Assembly: GCF_000520995.1 (NCBI RefSeq)
Contig: NZ_JACA01000033.1
Coordinates: 85,988 to 149,987 of the forward strand
Reading direction: 5' to 3'
DNA: 64,000 bases
Source of the DNA: Aquimarina macrocephali JAMB N27
GTDB taxonomy: Bacteria; Bacteroidota; Bacteroidia; Flavobacteriales; Flavobacteriaceae
The notes below the pieces were generated by a model that worked only from the letters and a program-made list of their open reading frames with translations, was not told the DNA's origin and did not search any database. The position numbers were made by a program, and so were the translations under genes. This document shows positions 58,201-64,000 of this stretch, one piece after another (within the stretch, counting starts at the first letter, position 1; every line of letters starts with the position of its first letter).

Positions 58201-61200
58201 ATAATAATGATGTTGATGCTTGTTCGGAAAATATTATTGAAGAGAATACATTTGAAAATCAATTAAAAATTATTTTTAATAGAGCAGTCAATCAAGTAAA
58301 AAATGATGGGATTACTGATGATGTTTTTGAAATAGATTTTAACAATCAAGAAATAACAAACAATTTTGAGATTCAAACTGGTTTTAATAGAAAAATGAAA
58401 CTATTAAACAGTACTTCAAATACTGATAATTCTTATGGAATTTTTAATGGGAAATTAAAAATCAGTTATAGGAGAGTTCTTACAACTCAAACCGCGTTTT
58501 GGAACCAAAATTTCGGAAACTTTTATTTTGAGTTTATTACGGAAGATACTAATGGTATTGAGACAGGAAGAAATCAAATTCGGATAAGGTTTGAAGATGA
58601 TTTTCCTTCAATTTTCGAAATTGAATCAATTTCTGAAATAATGATTCTGAGAAATCAATTTATGACCGTTAGATACATTGATAATTCAGGTAATTCGAAA
58701 ATCGCTAAAAATATTCCAATTCAATTCTTTAGAACTGGTTTTTCAGGAGATGGATTGAGTGAAGAGTTTTGTACATTATTTGGATCAGGTGTAGTATCTA
58801 CTTTGACAAATCAATCAAGAAATACTTTGTTTGCAGAAAAATCAGCTGTTATCGCAGACGAAACTATACCTTGTGGCCCTACCGTTTGTATTCCACCAGT
58901 GGTAGAGCCTGTAAGTTGTACAGAAAAATATACAGCATATACAACGGTAATGAACCGTATCGCAGATAAAGAAGAAGGAGATGTAGTATCAGAAGAAGAT
59001 TTTTGCAAAAACTCGTTACAATACCTGGTTGATGATTATAATTATTACCTCACCAAATTTGGAATTACCTCGACCTTAAATCTTCATTATATATCTATGG
59101 CTCGTTTTGGAGCTACAGAATTTAATTTTGGATACCCTGGGATGAGTAAACCTTACAAAGATAAGCCAGCTATTATCGATTTATACTTCACACATACTAG
59201 TGGTAGCGGTACAATAAAAACCTGGGCGGCCTTTACTACAGATTACCTTAATCAACCGGGGAACGAAGATATCTGTGTACCAAGAGCGTTCCCGACAGAT
59301 TTTAGTGATGTTATTATAGATGTACCAGACGATACAGATTGTGAGCAATTTGTAAAAAGTGTACGTGCAGCATATACCAGGGATGCTTACGAGAGTTTTA
59401 TCACAATCAAACGAGAAGAATTTGTTAAAGGATATATCAAAAAAGCAATCGATGATGCCGTAGAGACCTTTTATATGAAGTATTTTGATAAAGAATATCA
59501 GTATACCTTATATTATTATGATCAGTCGGGTAACCTGTTACAAACAGTTCCTCCAGAAGGTGTTGACCGTTTTACCAAGGCAGAATTATTGGCAACAAAT
59601 ACATCTGGTGTAACACTTAATGAACAAATCAACCAACATCGGGCAAATAACATAGCCACAGAAAGTGTAGGTCTGTTGCCAAATCATGAGTTGCTCACGC
59701 AATATCGTTACAATTCTCTCAACCAGCTGGTATGGCAAAAAACACCAGATGGTGGGATTACGCGTTTTGCTTATGATAAACTGGGTAGGATTATAGCTTC
59801 TCAGAATGCAAAACAACGTATTAATAACAGATTTAGCTATACAACCTACGATGAGTTGGGTAGAATCACCGAAGCAGGAGAACTAATACCTGATACTGCG
59901 ATCAGTATTAATGATACTACGGGTAAATTAGTATATACTACCGGTGGTAACGAAGTTCCTGCACGGATAGAAGATAACTATCCGGTTAATATAGCTGCAA
60001 ATCGAGTAGAAGTAACCCATACACGATATAATGATTTACAAATTGCAGCAACAGAGATTTTTGAGACGGTGCTGGATGCAGATAGCTATGCAAGCACGAC
60101 ACGTAATCGAGTATCTGCAATTTATTACTACAATACCTACGGTTCTGGTACCATAGAGCGGCAATATAACCATGCGATTTTCTATACCTATGATATCCAC
60201 GGTAATGTAAAAGAACTGGTGCAGCATAATAAACAGATGGCACTTACACTGGACGATCCTACCTCGGGTATGAAACGTACCCAGTATGCCTATGACCTGA
60301 TCAGTGGTAATGTGAATACAGTTATTTATCAAAAAGGAAAGATAGATCAGTTTATCCATAAGTATCAGTATGATGCAGATAATCGTATTGTTAATGTACA
60401 GACTTCTGATCAAGGAATGATCTGGGAACAGGATGCCAGCTATCAATACTTTGCACACGGTCCATTGGCCAGAACAGTACTTGGAGATAAGAAAGTACAA
60501 GGGATGGATTATGCATACACCTTACAAGGATGGCTAAAAGGAGTAAACTCAGAAAACCTAAGCCCGGATACCGATATGGGAGGTGATGGAGCCAATGGTG
60601 CTACCGTAGCCAAAGATGCTATGGGGTATTCGTTAAGTTACTATACCGGTGATTATAAATCTGTAGGTACTACTAATGCGACCTCATTTGCGTATAGCAA
60701 TACATCAGGACTACAAAGCAGTAAAAACTTGTATAATGGTAATATCAAGCAGATGGTGACCAGCCTGATTGATAATGATGAGTCTATGCTCGCATCACAG
60801 ATTAATCATTATGAGTATGACCAGCTTAACCGTATTAAGGCGATGCAAGGTAATAAAGTGGTTGGTACAACTGCTAGCCCTACCTATAGTACCAGTTATA
60901 GTTATGACAATAATGGTAACTTAAAAACCTTACAGCGATCTGCAGTAAATAGCCAGGGTACGGTAGTGAATATGGATGACCTTACCTATACTTATAAAAC
61001 GGTTACTGATCCCGATACAGGATTACAAAAACGTTCTAACCAGTTAGGGCATGTAGATGATGCCATTGCAGGTACCCAGTTTAATGACCTCGAAGATCAG
61101 AACCCTAATAACTATGAGTATGATGCCATAGGACAGCTAGTAGTTGATAAAAAAGAGGGAATTACCAATATCGAGTGGCGTGTAGATGGCAAGGTAAAAC

Positions 61201-63284
61201 AGATTACCAAAAGTAATGGTACAATCATAAACTTTGCTTATGATGGTTTAGGAAATCGTATTTCTAAAACAATACTTCCAGAAAATAAAAGAACCTTATA
61301 CGTTCGAGACGCGCAAGGAAATACAATGGGAGTTTATGAAGGTAATTTTGTTAAAAGAACAATCGGAGGTTCAGGTTCAGAACTAGTAGACAAGGTCATA
61401 AAAGGGATAACGATAAGTGGTATTAGAGAGGATAAGGCACAATCGACATTAGTAGTAGGAGATGTTGCTGCTCCTGTAAATATTATCACTGGGGCACAGG
61501 TAACTCATATAGCGGGAAAATCCATAACATTAGCACCCAATACAGAGATTACCCCAGGAGCAGATTATAGTGCACGTATAGAAAATATTATACCAGATGG
61601 AACAATAGTAGATACCTATCCAGAAGGAATATCATTAACAGAACATCATATCTATGGTAGTAGTCGATTGGGATTAGAACAAAAAAACATTAAAGTCCCA
61701 GAAACCGAAATGGCAACTCCAGAGACATATACCAATACTGTAGGAGACAAGCGATATGAGTTAAGTAACCATTTGGGTAATGTATTGAGTGTGGTAAGCG
61801 ATCGTAAAAATGCAGTTACAACAGGAAATTTAACTACCTTTACACCAGACGTTCTTACATTTAGTGATTACTATCCTGGCGGTATGCTCTTACCGAACAG
61901 ACATGGTAACTCCTCAGATTACCGTTATGGCTTCCAAGGTCAAGAACAAGATAATGAAATTAAGGGTGAAGGAAACTCCGTGAACTTCAAATACAGAATG
62001 CATGATCCTAGATTAAATAGGTTCTTTGCTAGAGATCCTATGTCAAGAAGTTTCCCCTGGAACTCTCCTTATGCTTTTAGTGAAAATAGACTAATCGATG
62101 GTTTAGAACTAGAGGGATTGGAAGTGTTTTTACCAAATGCGGAAAAAGTAGATTATGATGAAGATGGCGATGGAGAATTTGGATGGGATGATGCTTTATC
62201 GTCTCCAAGTAAGTTTGGTATAAATGCTTTAGTAAGTCTTTATAATGGTGCTAGTGGTATTTTTAATTATTTAGGAAGATTAGATGAAGCTAATAATACT
62301 GGAAAAGGGGATCTAAATAAAGTTACTGAGGATGTAAAAAATGTATCTAACGGTATTCAAAATTATGTTGCTGAAAATTCGGCAGGTCAGATTGCTAAAG
62401 ATGTAGGAGTAGCTTTTACAAAGATAGGAACTTACGAAGATATTTTTGGAGGGCTTTTAGGAGACAAAGGCTTAGGTAAATTAGGTGTGTTTTCAAAGTT
62501 ATCTCAATTTAAACCTTGTGGCTGTTTTACAGAAGGAACACAGGTATATACAGAAGACGGTTATAAGAATATTGAAGATATTAAAGTAGGTGATTTAGTT
62601 TGGGCATATGATTATAAAACAGAAGATCTAGAGTTAAAAAAGGTTATTGATACTTATTCAAGAGATTTTGAACAGATTTATAAGATACATTTTGGGGATG
62701 AAATTATAGAAGCAACCCATGAACACCCATTTTTTATTGGAGGGAAATGGTTAAAAGTAGATGAATTAGAAGAAGGTAATTTATTGACTTTATATGATGG
62801 ATCAACATCTGTTATCAATAAAATTGAATTGGTAGAAGGAGAGTTTAAGGTTCATAATTTCACTGTTGAAGATTATCATACTTATTATGTTTCAAAGCAA
62901 AATGTCTTAGTTCATAATGGAAACCCTTGTAGTACTTTAGTTAAAAAAGCAAGAGCATTAGGTGGTAGAGAACTTAGGATTACAGATTTTAAATATTTTG
63001 AACAGGCTAGAAATATAGCTTTAGAATTAGTAGGAGATTTAGGGGCAGAGGCAAAGAATGTTGTAGGTAGACTGAAAACATCTTATGGTAATGGTAAAGT
63101 TATAGGTAGGCAGAGTGCAGATGGAAAAGTTAGATGGAGGATTGATTATGATCCAGAAAAGGGAGCTCATATTAATGTTGAAGATTTTAGAGGCGGTAAA
63201 GGAAAGAATGCATTAAAGTACTCCATTGAATTTGAGGGAGGAGAAGAAGCAGTTAAGAAATTGATAGATAATTTAAATAAATAA
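52248..63284 (+). CDS. Giant RHS protein with Hint domain and C-terminal toxin
   Basis: A 3678-residue exported polymorphic toxin. The signal peptide ends 'LGYSQ'. A beta-rich N-terminal region (to about 800, with 'TVTKINSDDNTIIGEVIYDA', DUF6443-like) and a long Cys-dotted middle with repeated modules (about 1400-2250) precede RHS/YD repeats (about 2410-3180). The RHS core is near 3248 ('YRMHDPRLNRFFARDPMS'). A pretoxin Hint domain spans Cys3426 ('CFTEGTQVYT') through 'THEHPFF' to 'VLVHNG' with Asn3557; it should cut itself and free the C-terminal ~120 residues. That tip ('RWRIDYDPEKGAHINVEDF', 'GGKGKNALKYSIEFEGGEE') is a toxin of unnamed family, perhaps a nuclease. The immunity gene overlaps the stop. 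Confidence 0.9.
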   Translation: MKNTNTYLKLFILFFVITLGYSQDRSEYNPSEISSAITSNTALVFSPDLGSLTNATTVSAATSIILNVNSDQAPYGWFRYAIQLNVTPRLANGNFDDANTYQVELSVEHNVIPGAGNSGVDVRKHVIKDRYGARIAVQQGTYENLGAGLAPDINGYIPENILLAAQLDIENYKQLSDTTPLLRVVRDNVRNELSVKWSVIEGVDNYQLEWTWVDSYGDTFETALTSDLIRLTTRDFEQNSTRIQTINNEYNIPLIYSKGYIIYRVRAVGRYQENVSKYKYGRWSSGANEKTTVASWPGVYQVTEDHENDKNWQFQASYAEEGKKKEVVSYFDGTLRNRQTVTKINSDDNTIIGEVIYDAQGRPAVEVLPVPTTQKQIGYVRDFNQSTLQPGTPYDYKDFDLNSQNILDQSTAEKAMATANGASKYYSTTNDTNGDFRDRVPDAEGHPFSQIEYMPDNTGRIRRKSGVGVTHQLGSGQEMEYYYGTPEQKELNRLFGYSVGHKAHYKKNMVIDPNGQASISYIDPQGRTIATALSGYTPTNLIGTSDEVDASGVLHKELNVDLLGKLSRDAKDTNTDNNIKTATQAYGALGDALEYAGTKVSAFEENRTFNYTVTNDPFFEYTCTTTNNVQYPLVYDLAIDVLDIDANSLISGPKKQKIDLSKGTPGTFVLPEFVSPVKRGSYSITKSLVVSREALEEYADAYVKKLQDKNDACYISPEEVTNLPVLSFEGCFVTCKECEDALIADYGGRASYITTQVADYDYSKLDYLSATELANEKIRLGEVFGIQWDALVRACNAPCADGIIDPTDTTEDIVANSISCGIAVSALLNDMKPLGQYGAYTANIYNNQNSNNAGSSTSANNAKLNIFNDANELYSAKTSSGAFNSWRNPRHATFDSAPSGTGVYTKGHYYNEEGTISYAKIKQTITITTNDAGEVQEEISYAPTLQEGAVIIEKAGDPEFVYVEPQYLANVSDFLSDDIWQEQWAESLIVYHPEYCYLEYANAVCEVTATVSGAKMNSDGFDMYLLSVKTFADAKTAGLLGTLETLSSRDPYFSSAIPRVENTTSQGARKDIIKESLTQNYNGSSKNVMEFTLATLVCNSISSCDLGLGANPTAGAIVAKVDTFTDVTKKDQFWNTYKANYTTAKQTIRSLFGNIYAINKGCYNGCIDTQAPPTTLLTVLSNYSTAVNNKVEGLITGTANGLCKDVHVAQYEKKEKRFKPSDNLYNSGDNPRDIYDDLAGFTNYEYYVATGVCPKARDLEMYLTYYFKEYSSGISTSNAYSGAYLSPALFTDLGGVHPTDVAITVKNTKTNGDRTLQIRFNQNNLDVGDIPIEVSLPAASVFGKTWNDYRTSDWMITNIKQIYPSYDDTAKVFKYSLVAEVRIGTGATATTQEIILTGTTQARISNCSITDADGIGEYIGDGSGTDISGCNNTTRFETALRNLLYELEKNNTINNTSVPLNGLESYAGMYLDTFFGGGTAVWKAGPVGTYSIEVAGVTKFTMVLENALDATTIKIITGANVNYTYTDTGEIKEQQLNITYRKADHFPKVITAKLYESCDVATGKCRLINLLCCGDINDLVGDDKEVVACPDQIDTEKLFENYMLQVLNDGITNVVESPSFTTYSSAIINEFKTAAKLKDRFRLGITRVTGFYPDEPFNISVSQVKNRLSSSGHFVIRFAGDEFAETKGADIAINFLPFNSTSPTIKEVLSFDIREFKNIQFPAIDHLPATQRFGAVVRVTYKNELGITETKDAGLTIGYTGVEGVHYSRDYCKFLEEPPVDPVCIDTDSTLQQFIKDFLPLVNEFFAENTVLENTQELLVSAKTLQNYNQFLQEFFTLNSGKSCYHNGSCIDNAAVDFANLDQIKIGVIRSYNSGRIYHRFVVQFSDIHYFMFGLLDANVMNGLERMISMDPIKYNNNNTHPLYYFSTKYIVNGNEVTSDMYNIQSRWNIHNYQGSPYTYGLLFKCSLYDNYGNLPIQENPEMIDNNDVDACSENIIEENTFENQLKIIFNRAVNQVKNDGITDDVFEIDFNNQEITNNFEIQTGFNRKMKLLNSTSNTDNSYGIFNGKLKISYRRVLTTQTAFWNQNFGNFYFEFITEDTNGIETGRNQIRIRFEDDFPSIFEIESISEIMILRNQFMTVRYIDNSGNSKIAKNIPIQFFRTGFSGDGLSEEFCTLFGSGVVSTLTNQSRNTLFAEKSAVIADETIPCGPTVCIPPVVEPVSCTEKYTAYTTVMNRIADKEEGDVVSEEDFCKNSLQYLVDDYNYYLTKFGITSTLNLHYISMARFGATEFNFGYPGMSKPYKDKPAIIDLYFTHTSGSGTIKTWAAFTTDYLNQPGNEDICVPRAFPTDFSDVIIDVPDDTDCEQFVKSVRAAYTRDAYESFITIKREEFVKGYIKKAIDDAVETFYMKYFDKEYQYTLYYYDQSGNLLQTVPPEGVDRFTKAELLATNTSGVTLNEQINQHRANNIATESVGLLPNHELLTQYRYNSLNQLVWQKTPDGGITRFAYDKLGRIIASQNAKQRINNRFSYTTYDELGRITEAGELIPDTAISINDTTGKLVYTTGGNEVPARIEDNYPVNIAANRVEVTHTRYNDLQIAATEIFETVLDADSYASTTRNRVSAIYYYNTYGSGTIERQYNHAIFYTYDIHGNVKELVQHNKQMALTLDDPTSGMKRTQYAYDLISGNVNTVIYQKGKIDQFIHKYQYDADNRIVNVQTSDQGMIWEQDASYQYFAHGPLARTVLGDKKVQGMDYAYTLQGWLKGVNSENLSPDTDMGGDGANGATVAKDAMGYSLSYYTGDYKSVGTTNATSFAYSNTSGLQSSKNLYNGNIKQMVTSLIDNDESMLASQINHYEYDQLNRIKAMQGNKVVGTTASPTYSTSYSYDNNGNLKTLQRSAVNSQGTVVNMDDLTYTYKTVTDPDTGLQKRSNQLGHVDDAIAGTQFNDLEDQNPNNYEYDAIGQLVVDKKEGITNIEWRVDGKVKQITKSNGTIINFAYDGLGNRISKTILPENKRTLYVRDAQGNTMGVYEGNFVKRTIGGSGSELVDKVIKGITISGIREDKAQSTLVVGDVAAPVNIITGAQVTHIAGKSITLAPNTEITPGADYSARIENIIPDGTIVDTYPEGISLTEHHIYGSSRLGLEQKNIKVPETEMATPETYTNTVGDKRYELSNHLGNVLSVVSDRKNAVTTGNLTTFTPDVLTFSDYYPGGMLLPNRHGNSSDYRYGFQGQEQDNEIKGEGNSVNFKYRMHDPRLNRFFARDPMSRSFPWNSPYAFSENRLIDGLELEGLEVFLPNAEKVDYDEDGDGEFGWDDALSSPSKFGINALVSLYNGASGIFNYLGRLDEANNTGKGDLNKVTEDVKNVSNGIQNYVAENSAGQIAKDVGVAFTKIGTYEDIFGGLLGDKGLGKLGVFSKLSQFKPCGCFTEGTQVYTEDGYKNIEDIKVGDLVWAYDYKTEDLELKKVIDTYSRDFEQIYKIHFGDEIIEATHEHPFFIGGKWLKVDELEEGNLLTLYDGSTSVINKIELVEGEFKVHNFTVEDYHTYYVSKQNVLVHNGNPCSTLVKKARALGGRELRITDFKYFEQARNIALELVGDLGAEAKNVVGRLKTSYGNGKVIGRQSADGKVRWRIDYDPEKGAHINVEDFRGGKGKNALKYSIEFEGGEEAVKKLIDNLNK

Positions 63285-63682
63285 TGAGTTTATTACAAGA
63301 ATGCATAGATGCTTTAGATTCGGATATAGAGGTTTTTATTGATAAGGAATCAGAAGAATTGTTTGAAGAATTTGAAAAATTAGTTAAGTTTAATCAATAT
63401 GGTAGAATTGACTGGGAGCAGTATAGTGATAAAGTAAGTATAGTTTCTGATGAACAACTAAATAATTTGTTTGAATCTGAATACTGTTATATCTTTTGGA
63501 ATGAAATGTCTCTTCCCGTTATTAAGACAAAACTTGAATTATTTTTGAAGAATTTGGACGATGTTTTAGCGGTAAGTTTTGATACTTGGATATTGAGTGG
63601 ATCAAAAAATATTGTTGTTGAATATTTTCACGATGATAAGATAACATTAACCCCACTACCTGATGGCGCTAGTATGTCGTAA
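63284..63682 (+). CDS. Putative immunity protein for the RHS toxin
   Basis: A 132-residue acidic cytoplasmic protein, no signal. It starts inside the stop of the RHS toxin gene (TAATG), the standard place for an immunity gene. 'VLAVSFDTWILSG' and 'NIVVEYFHDDKITLTPL' resemble the CDI/polymorphic-toxin immunity proteins that have a SUKH-like or small alpha/beta fold, but I cannot name the family. Its last residues, 'LPDGASMS', are encoded by the first of two downstream repeats, so the repeat has supplied the C-terminus. It should bind and block the toxin tip inside the producer cell. Confidence 0.78.
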   Translation: MSLLQECIDALDSDIEVFIDKESEELFEEFEKLVKFNQYGRIDWEQYSDKVSIVSDEQLNNLFESEYCYIFWNEMSLPVIKTKLELFLKNLDDVLAVSFDTWILSGSKNIVVEYFHDDKITLTPLPDGASMS

Positions 63683-63804
63683 CGGTTAGTGCTCGACTCT
63701 GTCGGGTACCGTACCAGATTGATAAGGGTATAAAATAAATATAAAAGCCCCCTGATGGCACAAGTATGCCTTGATTGCTAGTGCCAGTTTGCAACTGGTA
63801 CCGT
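63659..63804. repeat. Pair of 54-base palindromic repeats with covarying hairpins
   Basis: Copies at 63659-63712 and 63751-63804 (offset 92, no gaps). Both begin CCTGATGGC and end GGTACCGT. Each holds a 9-base-pair stem with a three-base loop at 63689-63709 and 63781-63801; the stem sequences differ but pairing is kept (compensatory changes, with G-U pairs). Resemble REP elements moved by RAYT transposases. Confidence 0.65.
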
Positions 63805-63843
63805 CACTGCTTGGTTTAGCGGTAAGAGTAAGAAATAATATAA

Positions 63844-63873
63844 ATAAAAGCTACTGTAAATGGTAGCTTTTAT
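63844..63873. terminator. Strong bidirectional terminator ending the RHS operon
   Basis: Perfect 11-base inverted repeat ATAAAAGCTAC (63844-63854) / GTAGCTTTTAT (63863-63873) with an 8-base loop, A-rich before and T-rich after. Can stop the RHS operon and any gene entering from the right edge. Confidence 0.8.
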
Positions 63874-63890
63874 GTTTTAAAAAAAGTAAC

Positions 63891-64000
63891 CTAATGAGTC
63901 TTCAATATCATCGAGAGTCTCAAATTGTTCTCCAGAGAAAATACACAGTACATAAATTGCCTATCAGTAGTTTCCCGACCCAACAGCAAGAGTTCTTTTT
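63891..64000 (-). pseudogene. Possible 3' end of a minus-strand gene, perhaps frameshifted
   Basis: One minus-strand frame is open from the right edge to a stop at 63891 ('LLLLGRETTDRQFMYCVFS' and onward). A second frame gives a more protein-like end ('GEQFETLDDIEDSLGYFF') stopping near 63878, but stop codons interrupt it upstream. Joining the two needs a frameshift. Family not recognised; too short to be sure. Confidence 0.25.

Noticed and set aside
34985..63284. Type IX secretion substrates among the giants
   Set aside because: None of the three giants ends in a recognisable type IX C-terminal domain; the ends are RHS-like, a toxin tip or an unassigned beta domain.

Overview
The window reads as chromosomal DNA of a low-G+C marine-type flavobacterium (Bacteroidota, Flavobacteriaceae; Aquimarina or a close relative is my guess). 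The grounds are AT-rich codon use, TAnnTTTG/TAnnTTTA-type -7 promoter elements, many exported proteins with 'AQ'-type signal ends, and families largely confined to this phylum (LytTR regulators, DUF4159/DUF4175 with MoxR-Bat genes, DUF6515-like proteins, very large RHS loci). No rRNA, tRNA or CRISPR array was recognised.

Layout. 1-6 kb: 3' end of a LytTR response regulator, a small lipoprotein, a DUF2235 alpha/beta-hydrolase, a trypsin-like HtrA-type protease, and three small exported proteins of unknown role. 6.2-12.8 kb: a tripartite RND efflux operon whose outer-membrane TolC component carries an N-terminal substrate-binding-protein-like domain. 12.9-14.0 kb: a PsiE-like membrane protein and a two-TM potassium channel. 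14.0-20.2 kb (minus strand): a sulfide-oxidation cluster with sulfide:quinone oxidoreductase, rhodanese, a CstB-like persulfide dioxygenase-rhodanese, a SulP anion transporter, and a DUF983 gene coupled to a Crp/Fnr regulator. Four promoters in this cluster share one layout: palindrome GTAAC-N4-GTTAC, exactly 22 bases, then TAC(T/C)TTTA. This is strong internal evidence for one autoregulated Crp/Fnr regulon.

20.9-32.0 kb: a TldD/TldE pair (TldD with a Tat signal), then DUF4159, MoxR, DUF58, BatA-like, DUF4175-like and a further membrane protein, tightly packed and mostly overlapping. 32.1-33.2 kb: two small membrane proteins; the second has an FNR-like box placed exactly as in the sulfide regulon.

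33.8-63.7 kb: a giant operon of seven genes. It encodes an OmpH/Skp-like protein, a lipoprotein, a 2106-residue SpvB-like secreted protein, a 3378-residue protein with seven LRR+Ig modules, a LolA-like periplasmic protein, and a 3678-residue RHS protein ending in a Hint protease domain and a C-terminal toxin. An overlapping immunity gene follows. I read it as a polymorphic-toxin or contact/secreted RHS system whose shell is split over three giant proteins, with its own chaperone-like accessory proteins. It ends in two 54-base repeats that form covarying hairpins, then a strong terminator. This operon and the sulfide regulon are the most interesting parts of the window.
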